The notes: generated by a model not told the origin, from the letters alone. DNA of 7,343 bases from Rhodospirillales bacterium (GCA_024640665.1 JAHEEO010000153.1:1-7343), one strand, 5' to 3'. Numbered from the stretch's first letter, positions 1 to 6,438 are shown. Numbers and translations: made by a program.

Positions 1-218
1 TCGGCGTGACGCTTCATGCGTTCCATCAGTTCTGGCCCCTGGACTCCTGCATCATCGCCAGGCCAGTTATCAACGTCAGTCGTGGTCGTCATTTGCCCGC
101 CGACTTCAATTCCCGTGATGAGCACGGGGTTTAGGGCCGCGCGAGCCGCGTAAACGGCTGCTGTGTAGCCTGCCGGGCCTGAGCCTATGATTATGAGCTG
201 GTGATGTTTCGCGGTCAT
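1..218 (-). CDS. trxB: Thioredoxin reductase, N-terminal part (partial, cut by window edge)
   Basis: This is the first 72 codons of thioredoxin reductase, the FAD enzyme that uses NADPH to reduce thioredoxin in the cytoplasm. The reading frame opens at the ATG complementary to 216-218. The translation begins MTAKHHQLIIIGSGPAGYTA, in which G12-S-G-P-A-G17 is the FAD-binding dinucleotide fold (GxGxxG). The GGQ at 40-42 and the following TTTTDVDNWPGD segment are typical of bacterial TrxB and match the E. coli protein closely from memory. The redox-active CxxC and the NADPH domain lie beyond position 1 and cannot be checked. A good Shine-Dalgarno (GGAG within GAAGGAGAGACC on the minus strand) sits just before the ATG, which fixes the start. 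The gene is divergent from the patatin autotransporter gene, so the two probably use separate promoters in the 128-base gap. Confidence 0.96.
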   Translation of the reverse strand, partial: MTAKHHQLIIIGSGPAGYTAAVYAARAALNPVLITGIEVGGQMTTTTDVDNWPGDDAGVQGPELMERMKRHA

Positions 219-234
219 GGTCTCTCCTTCAGAG

Positions 235-263
235 GCTGTATGGTATTCCACACACCGCTTCAA
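235..263 (-). promoter_or_regulatory. Possible weak sigma-70 promoter for trxB
   Basis: On the minus strand TTGAAG (258-263; 4 of 6 to TTGACA) is followed after exactly 17 bases by TACAGC (235-240; 3 of 6 to TATAAT), upstream of the trxB Shine-Dalgarno. Spacing and position are right, but the hexamers are poor and a match this weak occurs often by chance. Confidence 0.2.
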
Positions 264-346
264 GTCAGTTTGCATTTTCCGCAGGACATGGCTGCGGACT
301 GAGTTTGTCTGGCATCATGCATGACATATAGAGATCGGAGTCTGCA

Positions 347-2599
347 ATGCGTGTAGTAGGGATAATTGGCTTAGCCCTAAGTGCGCTGCTGGTTGCGGCG
401 GCGTTGCCGCAGCCCGCCTCTGCGCAGGCAATTGAATCTGGCGACTTGACTGAGCGCTCAGCGACAGTCGAAAGGCCGGTTATCGGCTTGGTATTGTCTG
501 GTGGCGGCGCGCGCGGTGGCGCACATATTGGCGCGTTGCGGGCCCTGGAAGTGTTGCGCGTTCCGATTCATCGTATTGCCGGAACGAGCATTGGTGCGGC
601 TATCGGTGGGTTTTATGCTGCTGGCATGTCGGTCGTCGAATTAGAGAACTTCGTTGCGGAACTCGATTGGGATGCCGCGTTTTTCAATAATACGCCGCGC
701 CAACTGCGTTCGTTTCGCCGCAAACGTGACGATGATCTGTTTCTGGTCGGTCAGCGTCCTGGCCTGAATAACGGCGAATTTGAGTTGCCGACCGGGATTG
801 TGCAGGGTCAAGTGATAGACATGATCATGTCTCGTGTCACGTTGCCCGTTTCCGGCGTGTCCAACTTCGACAATCTGATGATTCCGTTTCGAGCCGTGGC
901 AGGTGATATCGCGACAGGTGAAGCGGTGGTGCTCGGAGAAGGCGAATTGAGCACGGCGATTCGCGCCAGCATGGCGATACCGGCAGTACTGACACCAATC
1001 GATATTGATGGGCGCTTGCTGGTGGACGGCGGCATCGTGATGAACTTGCCGATCGAAGTCGTCCAGTCAATGGGCGCTGAAGTCGTTATCGCGATCGATG
1101 TTTCTTCCACAATGGCCGACCGAGCTGAGATCAAGTCTTTGGTCGATATAACTGCTCAGCTCACCACGCTTTTGACTCTCAATGGAGTCGAAGATCAAAA
1201 AAACAAATTGTCGGATCGCGATATCGTAATTGTGCCGCAATTGGCTGACGAATTGAGTTCCACGAATTTCGGTCTGATTGCAGAATCCATCACTCGGGGT
1301 TTCGTGGCGGTTATGGAGCGGCGCGCAGAGCTGCAGAAGTACGCGCTGGATCCAGACGCCTATGCCGCTTATCGTGAATCGCTCATTGATCCGCGCAACG
1401 AAGGCTTGCCGATTATTGAATTCATCGAAATAGCCAATGACTCGAATATTTCTGACAGCCTTATTCATGATCGTCTTAGAGAGATCATTATTGGTGAGCC
1501 GCTCGACATCGAAGCTGTTGAAACCGCGATTGGGCGGGTCTATGGCTTGGAGTTTTATCAGACTGTCCGCTATTCGGTTGTCGAGCAAGACGGTCGAACG
1601 GGGCTCAAGGTTGATCTCAACGAGCGCTCTTGGGGGCCCAACTATTTACAGCTGGGCATACAGTTTAGCTCGTCGGGAGATTCAAGCTCGGTGTTTGGTC
1701 TTGCAGTGAGTTATCTTCGCACGGCAATCAATGAACGCGGCGGCGAGTGGCGTGCTACTTTCGGACTAGGTGATGAGCCGACGTTTCTGACCAGCATGCA
1801 TCAGCCGCTTGGATCCAATGGCAGGTTCTTCTTCGCCCCATCTCTCAATTTCGAGTCAAACTTGCTTAATGTATTCGAAGGCGATGAATTACGGTCGGAG
1901 CTTACCCTGCGAGAAGCGACGCTTGAGCTGGCAGCGGGCAGAGAGCTGGGTGCGTGGGGTGAGTTCAGGTCTGGGCTCAGGCGCAGTTATGGAGAGACGC
2001 GCATACGTGTCGGTGATCCAGGCGCAAACATCGAAGACGAATTTCACCGCGGCGAATTGTTTGTGCGACTGTCCGCCGATACGCTCGATAGCATTGCGTT
2101 TCCGCGTTCGGGTGTGCTGGCCAATGTTGAGTGGCGTGGCTCGCAGCCGAATCTGCTAGCGGCTGATAATGAATATGACCAGCTACTGATTGGGGCTGCG
2201 TTTGCCAAGAGCTGGGGCCGCCACACCTTGCTTTCAACGTTTCGCTACGACACCACAGTAAGCGGTACATTGCCGCTCAATCGGCTGTACAGATTCGGTG
2301 GATTCTTCGACCTTTCCGGCCTCAATGAAAACCAAAGGTCTGGCAAGCATGCTGCGCGCGTCGGTTCGAGTTATTACCGCCGCATTGGAAATCTTGCATT
2401 GTTCCCGGCATTTGCCGGCTTCAGCCTGGAGTTGGGGAATGTCTGGGACAGCCGCAGTGACATCTCATTTGACAATAGTCTGTTCGGTGGATCGTTATGG
2501 GCTGGAGTCGATACGCCGGTGGGGCCCGTGTACGTTGGATATGGTCTCGCCGAAGGTGGCCGAGACGCATTTTACGTATTCCTGGGACGAATTTTTTAG
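347..2599 (+). CDS. Patatin-like phospholipase autotransporter, PlpD type (type Vd secretion)
   Basis: This 750-residue protein is an exported patatin lipase fused to its own outer-membrane barrel, the architecture of Pseudomonas PlpD. Residues 1-26 are a Sec signal peptide with a likely cut after A24-S-A26. The patatin domain spans about 44-250: oxyanion-hole loop GGGARG at 52-57, nucleophile elbow G79-T-S81-I-G83 (catalytic Ser81), and D227-G-G as the second half of the Ser/Asp dyad. Roughly 354-427 looks like one POTRA domain, and about 430-750 is an Omp85/surface-antigen-like barrel of alternating strands ending in a C-terminal phenylalanine (FLGRIF), as expected for BAM recognition. Length agrees with PlpD-like proteins. 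The ATG is preceded by GGAG at 337-340, six bases away. Family knowledge suggests phospholipase A1-type lipid hydrolysis at or outside the outer membrane; the actual substrate and whether the lipase is released are inference. Confidence 0.93.
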   Translation: MRVVGIIGLALSALLVAAALPQPASAQAIESGDLTERSATVERPVIGLVLSGGGARGGAHIGALRALEVLRVPIHRIAGTSIGAAIGGFYAAGMSVVELENFVAELDWDAAFFNNTPRQLRSFRRKRDDDLFLVGQRPGLNNGEFELPTGIVQGQVIDMIMSRVTLPVSGVSNFDNLMIPFRAVAGDIATGEAVVLGEGELSTAIRASMAIPAVLTPIDIDGRLLVDGGIVMNLPIEVVQSMGAEVVIAIDVSSTMADRAEIKSLVDITAQLTTLLTLNGVEDQKNKLSDRDIVIVPQLADELSSTNFGLIAESITRGFVAVMERRAELQKYALDPDAYAAYRESLIDPRNEGLPIIEFIEIANDSNISDSLIHDRLREIIIGEPLDIEAVETAIGRVYGLEFYQTVRYSVVEQDGRTGLKVDLNERSWGPNYLQLGIQFSSSGDSSSVFGLAVSYLRTAINERGGEWRATFGLGDEPTFLTSMHQPLGSNGRFFFAPSLNFESNLLNVFEGDELRSELTLREATLELAAGRELGAWGEFRSGLRRSYGETRIRVGDPGANIEDEFHRGELFVRLSADTLDSIAFPRSGVLANVEWRGSQPNLLAADNEYDQLLIGAAFAKSWGRHTLLSTFRYDTTVSGTLPLNRLYRFGGFFDLSGLNENQRSGKHAARVGSSYYRRIGNLALFPAFAGFSLELGNVWDSRSDISFDNSLFGGSLWAGVDTPVGPVYVGYGLAEGGRDAFYVFLGRIF

Positions 2600-2676
2600 C
2601 GTGCGTTTTTCTGTGACGGTGTTTACTGCACTGCTGCTTCGGTTTCTATAACCTTACTCGTCCGTTGCCGCTCACT

Positions 2677-2682
2677 CATAAT
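2677..2682 (+). promoter_or_regulatory. Possible -10 element (CATAAT) placed for a leaderless mRNA
   Basis: CATAAT matches the sigma-70 -10 consensus at 5 of 6 positions and ends five bases before the ATG at 2688. A transcript starting about seven bases downstream would begin at or next to the start codon, which fits the absence of a Shine-Dalgarno. No convincing -35 is seen 16-18 bases upstream (TTACTC at 2654-2659 is poor), which keeps confidence low. Confidence 0.3.
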
Positions 2683-2687
2683 TTTGT

Positions 2688-3719
2688 ATGGCTTTACGCG
2701 CATTAATCGTTCGTGTTTGGGCCTCCCTTGGCCTGCTAATGATTGCAGCCGTCGTTCATGCGGAAGTACGTACTTTTGATCTTCCGATGTACCAGGGCTC
2801 GCCTTTAGCCTATTGCAGCGCAGACGGTTCTGTATGTGGCGCCGAACTTGCGACGCAGTGGTGCGCAAGCGAAGGGTATGATCGAGCCAGCAACTGGATG
2901 CTCAGTGACGACGCCGGCGTTGTAGCACCGCCAACGCGACGTCGCTCGAATCGCCGCGGTTTCCGCTCAATTACTTGTGATCGCGAGGCGACACCTTTTC
3001 GTACGCCCACGCTCGGTTCGCTGGTTCGTTCAACGGTGATCTCACCCAGCAGACGTGCCGTTGAAACAGCGATTGCACCTGTCGAATTTCAGTTGTCTTT
3101 GCCGGGATGCTCGCAGCGTGAGCCTGGTGTGTTTTTGTGTGAGTCGGTGCATGATTATCAGCATTGTCGAACACTGCTCGAGAACGGGCGTGTTTTTGGT
3201 TGCCGCGCTGGAGTAGCATTTGCAAGCGGCTTTGCAAAACCGGTAACCGTTGACCGTGAGTCACTGCAATTGCGCGTTCAGTCTTCTGCCATGGCCACTG
3301 TCCGCCGTGAGCGCCGCGGCAAGGGCAAGCTTCGCGGGCACGCGGAGTTTGAAGTCGCATTCGACACGCCCCGAATCGCAGCGAATCGAGTATGTTTGCA
3401 GCGTGACCGTTACTTGTATTATCCAACCGGCCCGATGGGCGGCATGTCTGGCATTGAAGCAACTGACGAATGCGGTGAGCCGATTCGCGGCGAATTTGAG
3501 CCGCACCAGGACGATTTGCTGAGAGCATACGACATGTGCATGTCACTAGGTGCTTGGGGCAAAACGATCGAGCAACCGATCGAAATTCTGGTCGCGGGGC
3601 TTTATCACATCGTCGATTCCGATTGGGCGCAAAACACGAAAGGCGCTATCGCTGGAGCAGATATCGTTGCGCCTTATACGACGATTAGCGCGCCGATGCA
3701 GGTGAATTGTCAGCAATAG
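2688..3719 (+). CDS. Exported cysteine-rich protein of unknown function
   Basis: I do not recognise a named family for this 343-residue protein. Residues 1-25 form a signal peptide (arginines, then a hydrophobic run, cut site V23-H-A25), so it should reach the periplasm or beyond. The mature part has 12 cysteines (43, 50, 59, 97, 141, 151, 160, 172, 236, 262, 284, 341), an even number that would allow six disulfides. Residues about 34-97 follow the pattern C-x6-CG-x8-C-x3-GY-x2-A-x2-W ... F-x2-I-x-C, which resembles a small Cys-rich module I remember from secreted bacterial proteins; this is unverified. A basic stretch (R206-K214) lies mid-protein. No catalytic motif is visible. An in-frame TAA at 2679-2681 leaves ATG 2688 as the only credible start, yet no Shine-Dalgarno precedes it. 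It lies 88 bases after the autotransporter gene on the same strand; a functional link is only a guess. Confidence 0.8.
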   Translation: MALRALIVRVWASLGLLMIAAVVHAEVRTFDLPMYQGSPLAYCSADGSVCGAELATQWCASEGYDRASNWMLSDDAGVVAPPTRRRSNRRGFRSITCDREATPFRTPTLGSLVRSTVISPSRRAVETAIAPVEFQLSLPGCSQREPGVFLCESVHDYQHCRTLLENGRVFGCRAGVAFASGFAKPVTVDRESLQLRVQSSAMATVRRERRGKGKLRGHAEFEVAFDTPRIAANRVCLQRDRYLYYPTGPMGGMSGIEATDECGEPIRGEFEPHQDDLLRAYDMCMSLGAWGKTIEQPIEILVAGLYHIVDSDWAQNTKGAIAGADIVAPYTTISAPMQVNCQQ

Positions 3720-3803
3720 CCGGTTAGTTGGCCGCCTAATTTCCGCTTGTATTCATTTTTCGGCTGCCCTTGTCGAAACGCCCTTCAGCCCGATTTTTCA
3801 CTT

Positions 3804-3835
3804 GGCAACAGCTGTCTCAACAAGCTGCTAGTGCC
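3804..3835 (+). other. Imperfect inverted repeat in the intergenic region
   Basis: GGCA and CAGCT (3804-3813) can pair with AGCTG and TGCC (3823-3835) around a nine-base loop, with an asymmetric internal bulge (A against CTAG). No T-run follows in either direction, so it is not a standard intrinsic terminator. It could weakly structure the leader of the downstream transcript or be chance. Confidence 0.25.
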
Positions 3836-3905
3836 ATCGGTCGCTGGTGGGTGCTAATCTTGCCCTATGCTTTTTCAGCTGTGCCACAGAGGGCAATGTA
3901 GGCGA

Positions 3906-4052
3906 ATGACCACTGCGCAAGCGAATGGACTGATGGCATCGTCAATAGTCGCCATGGTTTTAGGCGGAGATGCCGAGCGTATCGCATGGTTACTTTCGAG
4001 CAATGCTTCCAATGTAGCCGGAGCGTTCTTCGGTTTCGCCGAGGGGCATTAG
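3906..4052 (+). CDS. Possible small protein of 48 residues, upstream of the metalloprotease
   Basis: An open frame of 48 codons starts MTTAQANGLMASSIVAMV and ends with TAG at 4050-4052, leaving one base before the TTG start of the metalloprotease gene. The product is rich in Ala, Ser and Gly, has two mildly hydrophobic stretches (about 9-19 and 35-45), and matches nothing I know. About 20 of 48 codons begin with G, as in real genes, and its position suits translational coupling. Against it, the Shine-Dalgarno is weak: AGAGGG at 3888-3893 is 12 bases away and TAGGCG is too close. An upstream in-frame ATG at 3867 would give 61 residues with no better ribosome site. It may be a real small gene, a leader peptide, or simply the 5' leader of the protease transcript. 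Confidence 0.35.
   Translation: MTTAQANGLMASSIVAMVLGGDAERIAWLLSSNASNVAGAFFGFAEGH
4041..4046 (+). promoter_or_regulatory. Ribosome binding site deciding a TTG start
   Basis: GAGGGG lies seven bases before TTG 4054. With the upstream in-frame stop and no ATG or GTG before the signal-peptide core, it makes TTG the best start of the metalloprotease gene. It sits inside the last codons of the possible 48-codon upstream frame. Confidence 0.6.
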
Positions 4053-4053
4053 C

Positions 4054-4731
4054 TTGTCAGATCACGGTGGCAGTCTGGTATTTAGGTTTCGACGTGCGGT
4101 CTTGTGTCTTGCCGCAGTTGTTGCGGTGCCCGTTAATTCCCAGCCAGAAGTTGGTGCTCTCTTTGAACCATTAGACACTTCTGCGCCAATTCCGGTGAGT
4201 GTGATTGCTGGCGAAGCTGGTTCCGCATATCAGGCCGGCGATGAAGAGCTGGCGTTGTGGGCGCTCGATGACTGGGCTAAGGCGGCCGGGCGGCAATTGC
4301 GATTCGAGCAAGTTGCTGATCAGACGCAGGCGCTCATCAGAATTCACTTTGTTCAGGCCGATGCAGGGCAGTATGGCGAAATGCGTCCGTTGCGCGTCGG
4401 CAATCGCAGAGGCGCCGAAGTGTTTATTAGGCCAGACACTGAAGCGCTTGGCGCCGCGATAGCACGCCGTGCTGCACTCGATCCGCTGTTTCGAGATACG
4501 ATCGTGTACCTAACGTGTGTTCATGAACTCGGTCATGCACTCGGTTTGTCACATACGTCAGATTATGAGGACATCATGTATGCGTTTGGCTTTGGCGGAG
4601 ATATTGAAGAGTATTTTGCTAGATTTCGGCGTCGGTTAAGCGGTCGCGCGGCAATACAAAATGAGTCCGTACTGTCGCCTAATGATGTTGCACGGTTAAG
4701 GGCAATCTATTCAGTCGAGGTTGGGCAATGA
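4054..4731 (+). CDS. Exported matrixin-like zinc metalloprotease (metzincin, M10-like)
   Basis: This 225-residue protein carries the full metzincin zinc site H157-E-L-G-H161-A-L-G-L-S-H167: three zinc ligands and the catalytic Glu158. The Met-turn I-M175-Y follows eight residues after the third histidine. The C-terminal segment ending LSPNDVARLRAIY resembles the end of matrixin catalytic domains. Residues about 11-29 (basic RFRR, then a hydrophobic run) look like a signal peptide or a short anchor, so the enzyme should act in the periplasm or outside. No propeptide cysteine switch is apparent, and the protein is barely longer than one catalytic domain. The start is TTG at 4054, supported by GAGGGG at 4041-4046 with seven-base spacing; an in-frame stop at 4015-4017 excludes longer forms with ordinary starts. 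Its TGA overlaps the next ATG (ATGA), implying coupled translation with the L7/L12-like membrane protein. The substrate is unknown. Confidence 0.88.
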   Translation: MSDHGGSLVFRFRRAVLCLAAVVAVPVNSQPEVGALFEPLDTSAPIPVSVIAGEAGSAYQAGDEELALWALDDWAKAAGRQLRFEQVADQTQALIRIHFVQADAGQYGEMRPLRVGNRRGAEVFIRPDTEALGAAIARRAALDPLFRDTIVYLTCVHELGHALGLSHTSDYEDIMYAFGFGGDIEEYFARFRRRLSGRAAIQNESVLSPNDVARLRAIYSVEVGQ

Positions 4732-5033
4732 TTGAAGACTTGGCTGGCTGGTTGCTGGTTGCGCTCATTATCGGGTTCTTTCTGGGCCGAATGTCCCGGC
4801 CAAAATACGATACTCAGCTGGGTTTATTGGATAGAAAGCTCACGATGCTGACCGAGCACTTTAAACTCAAGTGGGATCCAACGGTCGGCGTGCCTGATGA
4901 GGTGCTGACAAAGATTCGTGCGGGCAGCAAAGTTGAAGCCATCAAGCGTTATCGCGAGTTGACGGGTAAGGGTCTGAAGGAATCCCATGAGCTCATTGAA
5001 GAAATTGACCGTCGGATTCGTTTCAGGTTGTAG
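4728..5033 (+). CDS. Membrane-anchored protein with ribosomal L7/L12 C-terminal-like domain
   Basis: This protein has 101 residues. Residues about 7-20 (GWLLVALIIGFFLG) form one transmembrane helix, followed by a basic stretch, so the rest should face the cytoplasm. Residues about 33-45 could form a short helix. Residues about 58-95 resemble the C-terminal domain of ribosomal protein bL12: KVEAIKRYRELTGKGLKESH parallels the bL12 segment [20 protein letters not shown] as I remember it. The ribosomal N-terminal dimerisation domain is absent, so this is not a ribosomal stalk protein. In bL12 this domain recruits translation GTPases, and it shares its fold with ClpS, the ClpAP adaptor; either kind of protein contact is only an inference here. 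The ATG overlaps the metalloprotease stop (ATGA), so the two are probably made together. Its last 11 bases overlap the end of the opposing ogt gene. Confidence 0.85.
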   Translation: MIEDLAGWLLVALIIGFFLGRMSRPKYDTQLGLLDRKLTMLTEHFKLKWDPTVGVPDEVLTKIRAGSKVEAIKRYRELTGKGLKESHELIEEIDRRIRFRL

Positions 5034-5529
5034 TGTCTCTAAATGCAGCGCCTTCATGCTGCAGTAGCCATCGTTTCTTTTCTGGGCCTGCCGAAAATCC
5101 AGCCAACGATCCATCGGCGCCGATCACGCGGTGGCACGGTACGACTATGCACAATGGGTTCTTGCCGTTTGCCGAGCCGACAGCGCGCGCGGAATTAGGT
5201 CGGCCAATGCGTCGGGCAAGCGCTGCATAGGATAATGTTTCTCCCGGCGGTATTGTTCTTAGACCAGCCCACACCTGGTTCTGAAATGCAGTCCCGCGAA
5301 AAACCGTCGGAATTTCTGCAAGCGCATGTATGTCGCCCGCAAAGTAAGCGGTAAAAGCTGCATGATACGGCGAAGAAACACTGCGATTGGCCTTCTGCTT
5401 GCCGCCGTGTTGCGTGACTGGGTTTCCTGCAATAGTGACAGCGAGTAAACCAGCATCGTTCCATTCAATAGCCAGCTCGCCGATCGGTGTTGCGAAGTAG
5501 TCAAACTTGCTTGAGATGGTTTTCGACAT
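5023..5529 (-). CDS. ogt: Methylated-DNA--protein-cysteine S-methyltransferase (O6-alkylguanine repair)
   Basis: This 168-residue protein is a stand-alone Ogt/AGT enzyme. It repairs O6-alkylguanine (and O4-alkylthymine) by moving the alkyl group irreversibly to its own cysteine. The active-site motif P131-C132-H-R-V-I-G is intact, with Cys132 the acceptor. SARAVGSANGKNP at 113-125 contains the recognition-helix arginine finger (R115), and T98-L-S-Y101 holds the conserved tyrosine. There is no Ada-type regulatory N-domain, so it is not an Ada protein. Length matches single-domain Ogt. The start is the ATG complementary to 5527-5529, with a strong GGAGGA (complement of 5540-5545) lying inside the last codons of the alkA-like gene. 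Only six bases separate the two genes, so they are almost certainly co-transcribed. The stop overlaps the end of the convergent L7/L12-like gene. Confidence 0.95.
   Translation of the reverse strand: MSKTISSKFDYFATPIGELAIEWNDAGLLAVTIAGNPVTQHGGKQKANRSVSSPYHAAFTAYFAGDIHALAEIPTVFRGTAFQNQVWAGLRTIPPGETLSYAALARRIGRPNSARAVGSANGKNPLCIVVPCHRVIGADGSLAGFSAGPEKKRWLLQHEGAAFRDTTT
5044..5063. other. Perfect six-base-pair hairpin inside the 3' end of ogt
   Basis: TGCAGC (5044-5049) and GCTGCA (5058-5063) are exact inverted repeats around an eight-base loop. It lies 10 bases past the stop of the plus-strand L7/L12-like gene, and a T-rich stretch (5070-5080) follows, though about seven bases too far away for a classical terminator. 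It might slow plus-strand transcription; equally it may be a by-product of the Leu-Gln-His...Ala-Ala codons of ogt. Confidence 0.25.
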
Positions 5530-5535
5530 CGCTGT

Positions 5536-6438
5536 TCAGTCCTCCAGTGATTTCCACAAATACATTAGTGCATAACCGCGCCAGGGCCGCCATGCCTCAG
5601 CCGCCTTGATAAGTTCGGCTCCGTTGCGAGTGCCCAGTGCCTTTAGCGCGCCAAGATCTGCATCGGGGAACGCATCGGGGTTTCGCAGGCCTCTCAGCGC
5701 AACATAATTCGCAGTCCATGGCCCGATACCCTTTATTGCAATTAGCCGATTTCTGGCGTCTTCATAACGGGTGGTCGTGCTCACAAAATTCGGATTATCC
5801 GCGAACAAACCGGCAACGTGCTGCAAGGTTTCGGCTCGCGCACGATTCAGTCCCAGCTGTCGCAAATCCTGCTCGACCAGGTCCATCGGCAAAGGAAACA
5901 GTCGTTGCGGACCATCCGAGCGGGTTATGGCTTCGCTCAAGGGGCTGCCGTAAGCGCTGACCATTCGGCCCAGGATCGTTGTCGCCGCCTGCACGGATAC
6001 TTGCTGGCCGACAATGGCGCGCGTCAGCAGTTCGAATATGTCCCAGCAGCCTGGAATGCGCAGCCCGGGGTGATTGCGAACATGCCTTTGCAGCAGCTTG
6101 TCTTTGCTTAGGTGTTCGTGAACTCGATGCGGCGCGGCATCCAGGTCGAACATGTCGCGAACACGTCGAACGCTGCCGCTGAGGTCGGCGACGACTTCGA
6201 GCGAAAATTCTGCCGTGATGCGATTGTGCTGCAAATCTGCCGTGACACGCAGGAGGCCGGGCGAATCGCCGATACGGATTGCCCTCGTGTAACCTGTATC
6301 GACGGTCTCCAGCCCTCGAACGCACCGGAATCTGAAGTAGTTCAGCAGGCAGTCCCATGCAAGCGGTGGACGGTAGGCGAGTTGCAATTTAATGCTACCC
6401 GTCGAGCCAGCGTCGGCGTTGCTACGCGCGGGTTTCAT
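5536..6438 (-). CDS. alkA: DNA-3-methyladenine glycosylase II, AlkA type
   Basis: The enzyme excises alkylated bases such as 3-methyladenine from DNA, starting base excision repair. From ATG 6438 it has 300 residues (E. coli AlkA has 282). Numbering from this start, about 17-110 is the N-terminal AlkA domain (PPLAWDCLLNYFRFRCVRGLETVD parallels the AlkA start), split here as PPLAWDCLLNYF then RFRCVRGLETVD. The helix-hairpin-helix is at 236-242 (KGIGPWT) in a segment continuing TANYVALRG. The catalytic aspartate is Asp261 in FPDADLG, aligning with E. coli Asp238. The end AWRPWRGYALMYLW is also AlkA-like. A longer reading from an ATG at 6522 adds 28 low-complexity residues and would overlap the sirtuin gene by 101 bases; the shorter start overlaps it by 17 and is preferred. 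The Shine-Dalgarno is weak (AAAGAAC), so translation may depend on coupling. No AraC/Ada domains are fused. Confidence 0.93.
   Translation of the reverse strand: MKPARSNADAGSTGSIKLQLAYRPPLAWDCLLNYFRFRCVRGLETVDTGYTRAIRIGDSPGLLRVTADLQHNRITAEFSLEVVADLSGSVRRVRDMFDLDAAPHRVHEHLSKDKLLQRHVRNHPGLRIPGCWDIFELLTRAIVGQQVSVQAATTILGRMVSAYGSPLSEAITRSDGPQRLFPLPMDLVEQDLRQLGLNRARAETLQHVAGLFADNPNFVSTTTRYEDARNRLIAIKGIGPWTANYVALRGLRNPDAFPDADLGALKALGTRNGAELIKAAEAWRPWRGYALMYLWKSLED
5540..5545 (-). promoter_or_regulatory. Strong ribosome binding site of ogt inside the end of the alkA-like gene
   Basis: GGAGGA on the minus strand overlaps the last Glu-Asp codons of the glycosylase gene, ten bases before the ogt ATG. 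Ribosomes finishing the glycosylase would expose or reload at this site, which suggests coupled expression. Confidence 0.6.

Noticed and set aside
305..332. TTGTCT ... TATAGA as a promoter of the autotransporter gene
   Set aside because: The hexamers are tolerable, but the implied transcript start would fall on or inside the Shine-Dalgarno at 337-340, so it could not give a translatable message with that site.
1067..1588. A 173-codon minus-strand frame inside the autotransporter gene
   Set aside because: It lies wholly within a well-supported gene in the opposite direction and its product shows no recognisable motif.
2601..2651. A 16-residue hydrophobic frame starting at GTG just after the autotransporter stop
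   Set aside because: It has no ribosome site and is continuous with an open frame running inside the autotransporter gene; it is most likely chance.
2971..3546. A 191-codon minus-strand frame opposite the Cys-rich protein gene
   Set aside because: The plus-strand frame has a signal peptide and ordered cysteines; the reverse frame has no ribosome site or family resemblance.
3720..3770. A terminator after the Cys-rich protein gene
   Set aside because: Only a four-base arm (TTAG/CTAA) pairs and no adjacent T-run follows; too weak to call.
4728..5033. The 101-residue protein as ribosomal protein bL12
   Set aside because: It has a transmembrane helix and lacks the bL12 N-terminal dimerisation domain and Ala-rich hinge; only the C-terminal part is similar.
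5795..6358. A 187-codon frame overlapping the glycosylase gene
   Set aside because: It is an out-of-frame shadow of the AlkA-like gene, very rich in Arg, Ala and Ser, as expected for a shifted reading of it.
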